A stretch of 24,481 nt of DNA, from the NCBI GenBank assembly GCA_051275005.1, contig JBNMOP010000036.1, positions 1-24,481 on the forward strand. Direction: 5' to 3'. Under the pieces are notes generated by a model that was given only the letters and a program-made list of their open reading frames with translations, was not told the DNA's origin and did no database searches. The translations under genes and the position numbers were made by a program. The DNA is from Eutrophobius sp051275005 (GTDB lineage: Bacteria > Pseudomonadota > Gammaproteobacteria > Eutrophobiales > Eutrophobiaceae). Shown here piece by piece: positions 7,554 to 15,822 of the stretch (positions are counted from its first letter, which is position 1; every line of letters begins with the position of its first letter).

Positions 7554-9476
7554 ATGCAGGCAGAAATCTATACTATCAACAGGCCTCGTAGTCGTTATGT
7601 AACATTCGTATCCATAATATTACAATTTTTGTGCCTGAATAGTTTTGCGCAAAATAATAATGTCCCCTCTGATCTGGTTCATTATCCAGAATTTATCTTC
7701 CACAATGGCCAGGTATTGACTGCAGATGCAGATAAGGATTTTACTATCGCTGAAGCAGTCGCCGTCCGTGGTAACAAGATTTTTAAAGTAGGCAGCGATG
7801 CAGATATCGTCCGTCTGGCAGGACCCGAAACACGTCGAATAGATTTACGCGGTCGTTCGCTGACACCAGGCTTCATTTATAACGATGGCGATAACTCCGT
7901 TCCGGCGGGTGATATACTTAAGGACAGTATGTGGAATGGATATACCCGTCCACATTTGGGAGGGAGCACTATCGATGAGGCCCTCGCCACGCTGGCTTAT
8001 ATTGTAGAAAATGAGGGACAACAACCCGGGGATCCATTCTTCTTTAATCTGCAGGATCAATGGGCGGCGGTTGCCATGAAGTCTTGGAACAGGGATACCA
8101 TCGATGAGGTGGCACCGGACAACCCTGTAATGATCTATATAAGTGCCAATATCGCGCTGGCTAATCAGGCCATGTTAGATCTCGCCATTAGCAAGGGACT
8201 ACCGGTAGATCATTTTCACATTGCCCGAGACAAGAATGGTGAGTTTACTGGCTATACCGGGGCGCAGGTTAGTGGTTTTATCGGCCGCGAGGTCAGGGCC
8301 TGGCCGGCCCCCGAATGGTTTGACGAAGTGGCTATGCCCATGGCGGTGGACTCCCTCGCAAACTATGCACGGCATGGAGTTACAGTGGCTACCGGTCATA
8401 TGAGCGCACCAACCATGACGATCCTGAACAGATTGTTTCACGATCAACCAAAAGATCTGGCCGTTCGGGTTTACCCTGGTCTGGATTTTCTTAGGCAAAA
8501 CCCCAATGGTGAGATGTACCTTAAACGCATGGGTAACCTGGTGGACTTCTCACTTTCTGACGAACGTGGTGCGATGGTGACAATTATAGGGGCGTCTGTT
8601 GGGCCACATGCCGGATCACCCGATTCGACCTTCGGTCTTCTTACCATAAATCCCAAGACCACTGTAATTCCTGATCTGAGTCCAAATACCAATGGATATA
8701 ACAGCTGGTCTGCAGAGTCTATCACTGGCCTGGGTATTGATGATTTGACACCCGAACAGTTACGACAAACAGACTATTACAATGTCCTGCTGGCAAGACA
8801 GCATGGCTGGAACGTGACAGGTATTCACAATATGGGTAGTGAAGGTATACGCCTGGCCATGCAGAATGTGTTTGAGTCCGAGCAACAAGACAAAATGTAT
8901 GTAAAGAATCTTTGGCGGCCTCACGGTTTCGACCACAATATTGGGTGGGTGCCTGAAGTCTTTGACTACTATACGGCCCATCCCGTGTTGAAGGATATAG
9001 TCCGTTTTGGGGTCAATCTGCGGATCGTGATCCGCCAGCGTGATGCTGGACCGCTCAATATTGAGGATGTGATTGAGGCCCAATATGGGATGGAAGGGCT
9101 GGAACGTATGGCGCCTCTTAAGACCCTGATGGATAATGGGATCCCTTTTCACATCGAAGGTACTGAGCCCAGAGATGGTGATGGCAATCCCACATGGTAT
9201 ATACAAAAGGCAGTGTCACGAATCGACCGGCATGGTAGGGTCATTGCAGAAGATGAGGCCCTGGACCGTAAGACCGCATTTCTTGCACTGACCCGCTGGC
9301 CAGCCAGGTTTATGGGGTCAGAAAATGTACTGGGTTCTATCGCTCCCGGGATGCTCGCAGATCTGGTGGTATTTGACGGAAATTTGTTGGACGTTCCCAT
9401 AGAGGAACTTGCAGATTTAAGGCCGGTATTGACCCTGGTGGGTGGCCAGGTAGCTTATGAATCTCCTGAATTATAG
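7554..9476 (+). CDS. Exported amidohydrolase, array copy 1 (Amidohydrolase_3/YtcJ-like, DxD variant)
   Basis: A metal-dependent hydrolase fold is predicted; the substrate is unknown. From the ATG at 7554 there are 640 residues. The frame is open further upstream to a TTG at 7479, but starting at 7554 gives a sensible Sec signal peptide (basic RPRSR, then a hydrophobic core, cleavage near NSFA-QNN). The N-terminal barrel start is EFIFHNGQVLTADAD...EAVAVRGNKIFKVG. The place of the usual PGxxDxHxH motif reads PGFIYNDGDN, so His-x-His is replaced by D111-x-D113. Later blocks are GVTVATGHMSAPTM, GWNVTGIHNMGSEGIRLAM and RPHGFDHN, where the two expected His residues are kept, then FHIEGTEPRD and the closing LADLVVFDGNLLDVP. 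The nearest named relatives by architecture are YtcJ, AepA and N-substituted formamide deformylase. The GC content is higher than in flanking genes. Confidence 0.85.
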   Translation: MQAEIYTINRPRSRYVTFVSIILQFLCLNSFAQNNNVPSDLVHYPEFIFHNGQVLTADADKDFTIAEAVAVRGNKIFKVGSDADIVRLAGPETRRIDLRGRSLTPGFIYNDGDNSVPAGDILKDSMWNGYTRPHLGGSTIDEALATLAYIVENEGQQPGDPFFFNLQDQWAAVAMKSWNRDTIDEVAPDNPVMIYISANIALANQAMLDLAISKGLPVDHFHIARDKNGEFTGYTGAQVSGFIGREVRAWPAPEWFDEVAMPMAVDSLANYARHGVTVATGHMSAPTMTILNRLFHDQPKDLAVRVYPGLDFLRQNPNGEMYLKRMGNLVDFSLSDERGAMVTIIGASVGPHAGSPDSTFGLLTINPKTTVIPDLSPNTNGYNSWSAESITGLGIDDLTPEQLRQTDYYNVLLARQHGWNVTGIHNMGSEGIRLAMQNVFESEQQDKMYVKNLWRPHGFDHNIGWVPEVFDYYTAHPVLKDIVRFGVNLRIVIRQRDAGPLNIEDVIEAQYGMEGLERMAPLKTLMDNGIPFHIEGTEPRDGDGNPTWYIQKAVSRIDRHGRVIAEDEALDRKTAFLALTRWPARFMGSENVLGSIAPGMLADLVVFDGNLLDVPIEELADLRPVLTLVGGQVAYESPEL

Positions 9477-9524
9477 AAAATTAGAAATTTAAAAATCACA
9501 GTGAAATAAACCCTGGGGGGTGTT

Positions 9525-11435
9525 ATGCAGTTTCAAAATATATTTAAATTAATTCAATCTCGAAAAATTTTCTTTACAAAATTAATCACATTAATAGCAA
9601 TGCAGTTTTGTTCGATATCTTTATTCGCACAAAATGTACCTACGGAGTTGATCCATTACCCAGAGTTTGTTTTCCATAATGGTCAGGTGCTAACTGCTGA
9701 TGCGGACCGGGATTTTACCATTGCCGAAGCGGTTGCCGTACGTGGCAACAAAATATTTAAGGTGGGTTCCAGCACAGACATTCGACGACTTGTAGGGCCA
9801 AATACCCGCGTCATAGACTTAAGAGGCCGGTCCCTTACCCCTGGTTTTATCTATAACGATGCCGATAATGCGGTACCGGCGGGTGATATCCTAAAAGAAA
9901 GCCAGTGGAATGACATGATACACCCCCATCTCGGTGGTAAGACCATTGATCAGGCCCTGATAACCCTGGCCTATATTGTAGAAAACGAGAATGAACCCGG
10001 TGCCCCGGTTTTTTTCAACCTGCAGGACCAGTGGGCAGCGATCTCCATGCGGTCATGGGATGTAAGCACGCTAGACGAGGTGGCACCGGAGAATCCCGTC
10101 GCCGTTTATCTAGACAGTAGCTATGGGATTATGAATACGGCAATGGTCGACCTTGCTATAGAAAATGGGTTTCCTGCGAACCACTTTCACATTGATCGTG
10201 ATTCGAACGGAGAATATACCGGTGTAGCAGGTGCACAGTTGGTGGGATTCGTGGGACGTGAGATCCGACCCTGGCCTTCTCCTATATGGTTTGATGAGGT
10301 GGCAATGCCAGATGCCGTCAAGTCACTCGCTAATTATGCACGTAATGGTATCACCCTTGCCACCGGGCACATGAGTGCGCCTACCATGACGGTATTGAAT
10401 CGATTGTTTCATGAACAACCAGATGATCTTGCGGTACGGGTTTATCCTGGACTGGATTTTCTTAGACAGAACCCCAATGGCGAGATGTATTTGAAACGTA
10501 TGGGAAACCTGGTTGATTTTTCATTAAGTGATGAACGCGGAGAGATGGTTACTATCGTCGGTGCCTCTGTTGGCCCGCACTCAGGTTCGGAAGATGCGGC
10601 AGCGAGTCTTTTGTCTATATATCCCAAGAAGAATGTTATTGCCGACATTAGCCCTAATACCAATGGTTACAATCGTTGGACCTCCGAGTGGTTTACCGAT
10701 TTGAGTCAGGATGAACTGAACGATGCACAAAAGCTTCAGACGGATTATTACAATGTCATGTTGGCCCGCCAGCACGGCTGGAATGTCACCGGTATTCATA
10801 ACCGGGGCAGTGAGGGTATCCGTTTGGCAATGCAGAATGTTGCCGAAGCGGAAAAACAGGAAAATCTTTACGTTAAAAAATTGTGGCGGCCTCAGGGCTT
10901 TGATCACAATGTCGACTGGGTACCGGAAGTCTACGAATATTATGAAGCAAGACCCGAGTTGAAGGAATTGATCCGTTTCGGTGTCAGTATCGGAACCTTC
11001 ATCAACCAACGAGATTCAGAACCTCTGGGCTTAACCAATGTTCTGGAGGCGCAGTACGGCATGGAAGGTCTTGAAAGGGCGGCACCGTTGAAAACATTAC
11101 TGGACAAGGGGATCAAATTTCACATTGAGGGTAGTAACCCAAGTAACCCATTAAGAAAGATCCAGATGGCAGTAACACGAATAGATGATGACGGTCGTGT
11201 CATAGCACCGAATGAGGCATTGAGCAGGGAAGAGGCATTTTTGGCACTGACACGTTGGGGGGCACGTTTTATCGGTTCAGAAAATGTCATGGGTTCCATC
11301 CAACAGGGGATGCTTGCTGATCTTGTGGTTTTCGATGGAGATATTATGGACGTACCTATTGAATCTATCCATGAATTAAAACCGATACTGACGCTAGTAG
11401 GTGGAAAGGTTGCATTCGAGTTGCCGGGTTTATAG
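9525..11435 (+). CDS. Exported amidohydrolase, array copy 2 (DxD variant)
   Basis: This is a paralogue of copy 1 with 636 residues, starting at the ATG at 9525 behind a strong GGGGGG ribosome binding site (9515-9520). The Sec signal peptide has a basic N-region with KLIQSRK and a hydrophobic core, with cleavage near SLFA-QN. The metal-site variant PGFIYNDADN gives D112-x-D114. The retained His blocks are GWNVTGIHNRGSEG and RPQGFDHN. The C-terminal site reads FHIEGSNPSNPLRKIQ, shorter than in copies 1 and 4. The stretch LAVRVYPGLDFLRQNPNG and the following LKRMGNLVDFSLSDERG are identical to copy 1. It sits 48 bp after copy 1, so co-transcription is likely. A terminator-like stem follows at 11458-11492. 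Confidence 0.85.
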   Translation: MQFQNIFKLIQSRKIFFTKLITLIAMQFCSISLFAQNVPTELIHYPEFVFHNGQVLTADADRDFTIAEAVAVRGNKIFKVGSSTDIRRLVGPNTRVIDLRGRSLTPGFIYNDADNAVPAGDILKESQWNDMIHPHLGGKTIDQALITLAYIVENENEPGAPVFFNLQDQWAAISMRSWDVSTLDEVAPENPVAVYLDSSYGIMNTAMVDLAIENGFPANHFHIDRDSNGEYTGVAGAQLVGFVGREIRPWPSPIWFDEVAMPDAVKSLANYARNGITLATGHMSAPTMTVLNRLFHEQPDDLAVRVYPGLDFLRQNPNGEMYLKRMGNLVDFSLSDERGEMVTIVGASVGPHSGSEDAAASLLSIYPKKNVIADISPNTNGYNRWTSEWFTDLSQDELNDAQKLQTDYYNVMLARQHGWNVTGIHNRGSEGIRLAMQNVAEAEKQENLYVKKLWRPQGFDHNVDWVPEVYEYYEARPELKELIRFGVSIGTFINQRDSEPLGLTNVLEAQYGMEGLERAAPLKTLLDKGIKFHIEGSNPSNPLRKIQMAVTRIDDDGRVIAPNEALSREEAFLALTRWGARFIGSENVMGSIQQGMLADLVVFDGDIMDVPIESIHELKPILTLVGGKVAFELPGL

Positions 11436-11457
11436 ATAATTAGGATCAGTTGTGAAG

Positions 11458-11492
11458 GGAGGAGAGAGTTAACAAAATCATTCTACTCCTCC
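11458..11492 (+). terminator. Terminator-like stem after amidohydrolase copy 2
   Basis: GGAGGAG (11458-11464) pairs perfectly with CTCCTCC (11486-11492) across a 21-base loop. A further outer pair AATTAGGA (11438-11445) and TCCTAATT (11490-11497) partly overlaps it. There is no U-tract, so it may be a processing or attenuating stem rather than a true intrinsic terminator. Confidence 0.3.
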
Positions 11493-11500
11493 TAATTAAA

Positions 11501-11642
11501 GAAGCTCTGAATAAGTCCATCCGGGACTTATCAGAACATGCGAAATAAAAAGTGTAATTTTTATTTCGCTCACAAAATCAAATACTTGTGGTATTAGATT
11601 TTGGCCGCACATCCCTGTGCTGCGGGAGCCTCTGACAAAATC
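11501..11642. repeat. Palindrome-rich MITE-like element with four consecutive hairpins
   Basis: Four stem-loops follow one another in the spacer between amidohydrolase copies 2 and 3. The first is TCTGAATAAGTCC (11506-11518) with GGACTTATCAGA (11524-11535), one bulged A. The second is GCGAAATAAAAA (11540-11551) with TTTTTATTTCGC (11558-11569), 12 perfect pairs and a 6-base loop. The third is AAAATCAAATAC (11574-11585) with GTATTAGATTTT (11591-11602), one A-A mismatch. The fourth is GCACA (11607-11611) with TGTGC (11616-11620). The block is bounded by similar 17-mers in direct orientation (11501-11517 and 11626-11642, 12 of 17 identical). It has no coding capacity. It could be a non-autonomous transposon remnant or a structured RNA. 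Confidence 0.5.
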
Positions 11643-11694
11643 TGAGATTCCTTAAATACGTTACATAAAAATATAGAAATATCAGGAGAACGGT

Positions 11695-13587
11695 ATGTCA
11701 CGATTAAACTCATTTCTCACCATTTTTACTGCCACTCTGTTAATACTGTTAAACACAGGCAATGTTTACTCGCAATCATCGACAGTTCCAACTGAGTTGA
11801 TTCATTACCCTGATTTTGTTTTTTATAATGGCCAGGTTTTGACTGCTGATAGCGATGTAGATTTTACCATTGCCGAGGCTGTGGCTGTACGCGGTAACCA
11901 GATATTCAAGGTGGGTAGTAATAATCAGATAAGACCCCTGGCCGGACCTAATACACGTGTGGTCGATCTCAAAGGGCGTTCCCTTACACCTGGCTTTATT
12001 TACAATGATGCAGATAATGCTGTGCCTGCAGGAGATATATTGAAAGATAGTCAGTGGGGTGGTGTAACCCATCCTCATCTAGGTGGTGAAAGCATTGATC
12101 AAACCCTGGCAACTCTGGCCTATATCGTGGAAAACGAAGGTCAGCCCGATGAACCGATATTTTTCAATCTGCAGGACACCTGGTCCGGTACTGCAATGAA
12201 GGTATGGGACAAAGACACACTGGACGAAGTCGCCCCTAACAATCCCGTACTCGTTTCCCTGGAAAGCAGTGAAGCCTTGGTGAATTCCGCGATGCTGGAG
12301 TTGGCCTTTTCACAAGGCTTATCCATGGAACATTTTCACCTGCAACGAGACGCAGACGGCGAATTCACAGGCAGGGTCGGTGCCCAGGTGGCGGGTTTTA
12401 TTGGTCGGGAAGTCCGGCCATGGCCGATTCCACAATGGTTTGATGAGATTGCTATCCCTGGGGCAGTAGAGACACTGGCAGAATATGCTCGTTATGGTAT
12501 CACCACTGCCACTGGTCACATGAGTGCACCGACCATGACAATATTGAATCGGTTATTTCATGATCAACCCAGGGATCTTGCGGTGCGTGTCTATCCGGGT
12601 CTGGATTTTTTGCGGCAAAACCCCAATGGTGAGATGTATCTCAAACGCATGGGAAATCTGGTGGATTTTTCACTGACAGATTCTCGAGGTCCCATGGTTA
12701 CAATAGTGGGTGCCTCCGTGGGTCCGCATTCCGGGACTCCCGATGGGATGTCCGGGCTACTCTCTATTCATGCCAAGGATAATGTTCTTCCTGGTCTGGG
12801 TCAGAATCCGAAAGGTGACAATCGCTGGACAGCCGAGTGGATAACGGGGCTCGGCCAGAATGATCTGAACCCGCAACAAAAGCAGCAGACAGATTATTAC
12901 AACGTGATGTTGGCCAGACAGCACGGTTGGAATGTAACCGGCATCCACAACATGGGTAGTGAGGGGATACGACTGGCAATGCAGAATATTGTCGAGGCAG
13001 AGGCCCAGGAGACAAAATATGTAAAGGAACTATGGCGGCCCCATGGTTTTGATCACAATATTGAATGGGTACCGGAGATCTTCGAATACTACAACGCTCA
13101 TCCCGAGCTCAAGAACAAGAATCTAATCCGTTTTGCGGTCAGCCTATCTAACGGGGTTAACCAACGATCATCAGAACCTTTAGGGATAGAACGGCTAACC
13201 GAGGCGCAGTGGGGCATGGCAGGCCTTGAACGTATGGCACCATTACAAACCATAAAACAAAAAGGTATTCCGTTCCACATCGAAGGCAGTGGACCCAGTT
13301 TACCATTACTAAAAATCCAGCAGGCAGTGACACGGCTGGACAATGATGGCCGCGTCATAGCAGCCGATCAGTCAATCGACCGTATCGACGCCTTCCTGGC
13401 CCTGACCCGTTGGGCGGCCCGGTTTATCGGTGAGACCAAGATGGGAACTATCCAGGCCGGGATGCTTGCAGATATCGTAGTATTTGATGGTGATATTCTG
13501 GATATTCCTATTGAGAGAATGGATGAATTAAAACCTGTAATGACACTTGTTGGTGGTCAGATTGCATTCGAGTCTGCAGATTTATAA
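11695..13587 (+). CDS. Exported amidohydrolase, array copy 3 (DxD variant)
   Basis: This third paralogue has 630 residues, with the ATG at 11695 behind AGGAG (11684-11688). The signal peptide runs to about residue 26 (cleavage near VYS-QSS). The metal-site variant PGFIYNDADN gives D105-x-D107. The retained blocks are GITTATGHMSAPTM, GWNVTGIHNMGSEG, RPHGFDHN and FHIEGSGPSLPLLKIQ. It differs most from the others around residues 180-240 (VSLESSEALVNSAM) and 380-400. It has FIGETKMGTIQAG where the others have FIGSENVMGS or similar, two residues shorter. It is separated from copies 2 and 4 by about 260 bp spacers that hold different palindromic elements, so it may be transcribed on its own. Confidence 0.85.
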   Translation: MSRLNSFLTIFTATLLILLNTGNVYSQSSTVPTELIHYPDFVFYNGQVLTADSDVDFTIAEAVAVRGNQIFKVGSNNQIRPLAGPNTRVVDLKGRSLTPGFIYNDADNAVPAGDILKDSQWGGVTHPHLGGESIDQTLATLAYIVENEGQPDEPIFFNLQDTWSGTAMKVWDKDTLDEVAPNNPVLVSLESSEALVNSAMLELAFSQGLSMEHFHLQRDADGEFTGRVGAQVAGFIGREVRPWPIPQWFDEIAIPGAVETLAEYARYGITTATGHMSAPTMTILNRLFHDQPRDLAVRVYPGLDFLRQNPNGEMYLKRMGNLVDFSLTDSRGPMVTIVGASVGPHSGTPDGMSGLLSIHAKDNVLPGLGQNPKGDNRWTAEWITGLGQNDLNPQQKQQTDYYNVMLARQHGWNVTGIHNMGSEGIRLAMQNIVEAEAQETKYVKELWRPHGFDHNIEWVPEIFEYYNAHPELKNKNLIRFAVSLSNGVNQRSSEPLGIERLTEAQWGMAGLERMAPLQTIKQKGIPFHIEGSGPSLPLLKIQQAVTRLDNDGRVIAADQSIDRIDAFLALTRWAARFIGETKMGTIQAGMLADIVVFDGDILDIPIERMDELKPVMTLVGGQIAFESADL

Positions 13588-13647
13588 AATCCCTATACGG
13601 GGGGAGTCGTTAAATGTACTTCAATCGGTTCTTTATATATTGACCTC

Positions 13648-13815
13648 ATACTGGCGCGACCGCCATGGATGGGGGAAGTACTGGAAATGCAGGAGCACTA
13701 CCAGTGAAAGCGATCCACAGGACGTGGGAAATGTCGCGAGACGCTTATATGGATGTAAGCGGTAGAATCATGCAGGAACCAAGGTCGTAGACAAGACGTC
13801 CGGCGCGACCAGTAT
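13648..13815. repeat. 168-bp inverted-repeat-bounded element between copies 3 and 4
   Basis: The ends ATACTGG (13648-13654) and CCAGTAT (13809-13815) are inverted repeats. The 9-mer GGCGCGACC occurs directly repeated at both ends (13653-13661 and 13802-13810). The interior is GC-richer than the spacer around it and contains smaller dyads, such as GCTTA and TAAGC around 13743-13759. No transposase is encoded. The form is that of a MITE or an ERIC-like palindromic repeat, but I cannot confirm other copies from this window. Confidence 0.45.
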
Positions 13816-13851
13816 CTAAATAGAAATATAATTATTTATCCGGGGGCAGGT

Positions 13852-15743
13852 ATGACGAGTAAAAAAATAGTTTGTGTATTTACAATTATTTTATTAATAA
13901 AGTCTGGAATTGTTTTCTCTCAATCAAATAATATACCAACAGAACTCATCCATTATCCCGATTATGTTTTTTATAACGGTCAGGTATTGACAGCAGACAG
14001 TGATGAGGATTTCACCATTGCCGAAGCGGTGGCAGTTCGAGGCAATGAAATATTCAAGGTCGGGAGTGATGCAGAAATACACCATCTTGCCGGACCCAAT
14101 ACACGTACCATAGATTTACGCGGTCGATCTTTAACACCTGGATTTATCTATAACGACGGCGACAACTCCGTGCCGGCAGGTGATTTAATTAAAGATAGTC
14201 AATGGGGCGGTCGTATGAAGCCACATCTAGGTGGCGCGACCATAGACCAGGCATTGGTTACCCTTGCTCATATTGTTCAGAACGAAAACAAGCCCGGTGA
14301 TCCGGTGTTTTTCAATCTTCAGGATCAGTGGGCGGCGGTTGCTATGAAATCCTGGGGTATTTCCATTCTGGATGAAGTGGCACCCAATAACCCTGTAATG
14401 ATTTATCTGGACAGTAGCTACGGTCTGATCAATACGGCGATGAGAGAACTGGCCATAGAAAGGGGATTTCCTGCTGATCATTTTCATCTCGATAGGGATG
14501 AAAATGGTAATCCCACCGGGGTCTCTGGTGCCCACCTGAATGGATTTGTTGGACGGGAAGTGCGTCCCTGGCCAGACCCTATATGGTTTGACGAGGTGGC
14601 AATGCCGGAGGCGGCGAAATCTCTGGCGAACTATGCCCGGCATGGGGTAACCGTCGCCACAGGGCATATGAGTGCGGCCACCATGACGGTATTAAACCGC
14701 CTGTTCCATGAACAAAATGATGATTTGGCCGTAAGGGTTTATCCCGGTCTGGATTTTTTGATGCAGAATCCCAATGGTGAGATGTATTTGAAACGCATGG
14801 GCAACCTTGTGGATTTTTCCTTGTCGGATGAACGCGGCGAGATGGTGACCATAGTAGGAACGGCTGTGGGACCCCATACGGGATCAGAAGATGCCGCTGC
14901 AAGCTTGCTCTCCATCGAACCAAAAAAGACAGTTGTTCCACAAATCAGCGACAATACGAACGGCTATAACCGTTGGACTGCGGAGTGGTTTACAGGCCTC
15001 AAGCATGAAGACCTCACCCCTGAACAGCAAAAGCGAACGGATTATCACAATGTTATGTTAGCTCGCCAACACGGCTGGAATGTTACCGGAATTCATAATC
15101 GCGGTAGTGAAGGAATTCGTTTAGCTATGCAGAATGTTTATGAAGCCGAGCACCAGGGCAATCTTTATGTGAAGAAATTATATCGACCTCAGGGTTTTGA
15201 TCACAACATAGACTGGGTGCCAGAGGTTTTTGATTATTACAATGCACATCCCGAACTTAAACAACTTATTCGATTCGGTGTTAATTTGGGAACCGTTATT
15301 AATCAGCGCGATGCAGAACCTCTGGGCATTAAAAATGTATTCGAGGCTCAGTATGGTATTGAAGGTCTGGAGCGTATCGCTCCGTTAAGAACGATAATGG
15401 AAAACGGTATTCAATTTCATATAGAAGGTACAGAGCCCAGGGACGACAGGCACTTCCCTACTTGGTACATACAAAAAGCAGTGACACGCATTGATGCACA
15501 GGGCAGGGTTATCGCCCCGAATGAATCTTTGGATCGCAAAACTGCTTTCTTGCCCTGACCCGTTGGGCGGCACGCTTTATCGATGCAGAAAATGTGATGG
15601 GTTCATTATTACCAGGAATGTTGGCAGATCTGGTTATATTTAATGGTAATCTATTGGATGTACCAATAGAAAATATTACAGAGTTAAAACCTGTTTTTAC
15701 CCTGGTGGGTGGTAGGGTAGCTTATGAATCTGCGGACTTGTAA
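13852..15743 (+). pseudogene. Exported amidohydrolase, array copy 4, frameshifted near the 3' end
   Basis: This fourth paralogue starts with ATG at 13852, behind GGGGGCAGG, and has a signal peptide cleaved near VFS-QSN. The metal-site variant PGFIYNDGDN gives D102-x-D104. The frame ends prematurely at TGA 15556-15558, after KTAFLP, giving 568 residues. Compared with the other copies, one G is missing between 15552 and 15553 (TTCTTGCCCTGACC against TTCCTGGCCCTGACC in copy 3). Adding one base restores LTRWAARFIDAENVMGS through to the stop at 15741-15743, for 630 residues, exactly the copy-3 length. The downstream part is otherwise intact, so the lesion is recent or is a sequencing error. Residues 1-185 and 525-end look like copy 1, and the middle looks like copy 2. 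Confidence 0.8.
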
Positions 15744-15822
15744 AAATAGATCCTGAATAAGTATTTACCCTTAGATAGTATGCTTGTTATATTTCGGTCA
15801 ATTCATTATCTCAATCTACGCG

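Noticed and set aside
10581..11009. Minus-strand frames of 140 or more codons inside the amidohydrolase copies
   Set aside because: The same shadow frames recur in several paralogues because the coding strands are similar; they match no family and lack ribosome binding sites.
11501..11642. CRISPR array or integron attachment site
   Set aside because: The hairpins have different sequences and no repeat-spacer periodicity, and no integrase or cas gene is in the window.
13547..13765. A 72-codon plus-strand frame across the end of copy 3 and the palindromic spacer element
   Set aside because: It begins inside the copy 3 coding region in another frame and ends within the repeat element, with no ribosome binding site and no protein-like composition.
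15540..15570. Programmed -1/+1 frameshift in amidohydrolase copy 4
   Set aside because: There is no X-XXY-YYZ slippery heptamer and no clear stimulatory stem directly downstream, and the other three copies are unshifted at this position.
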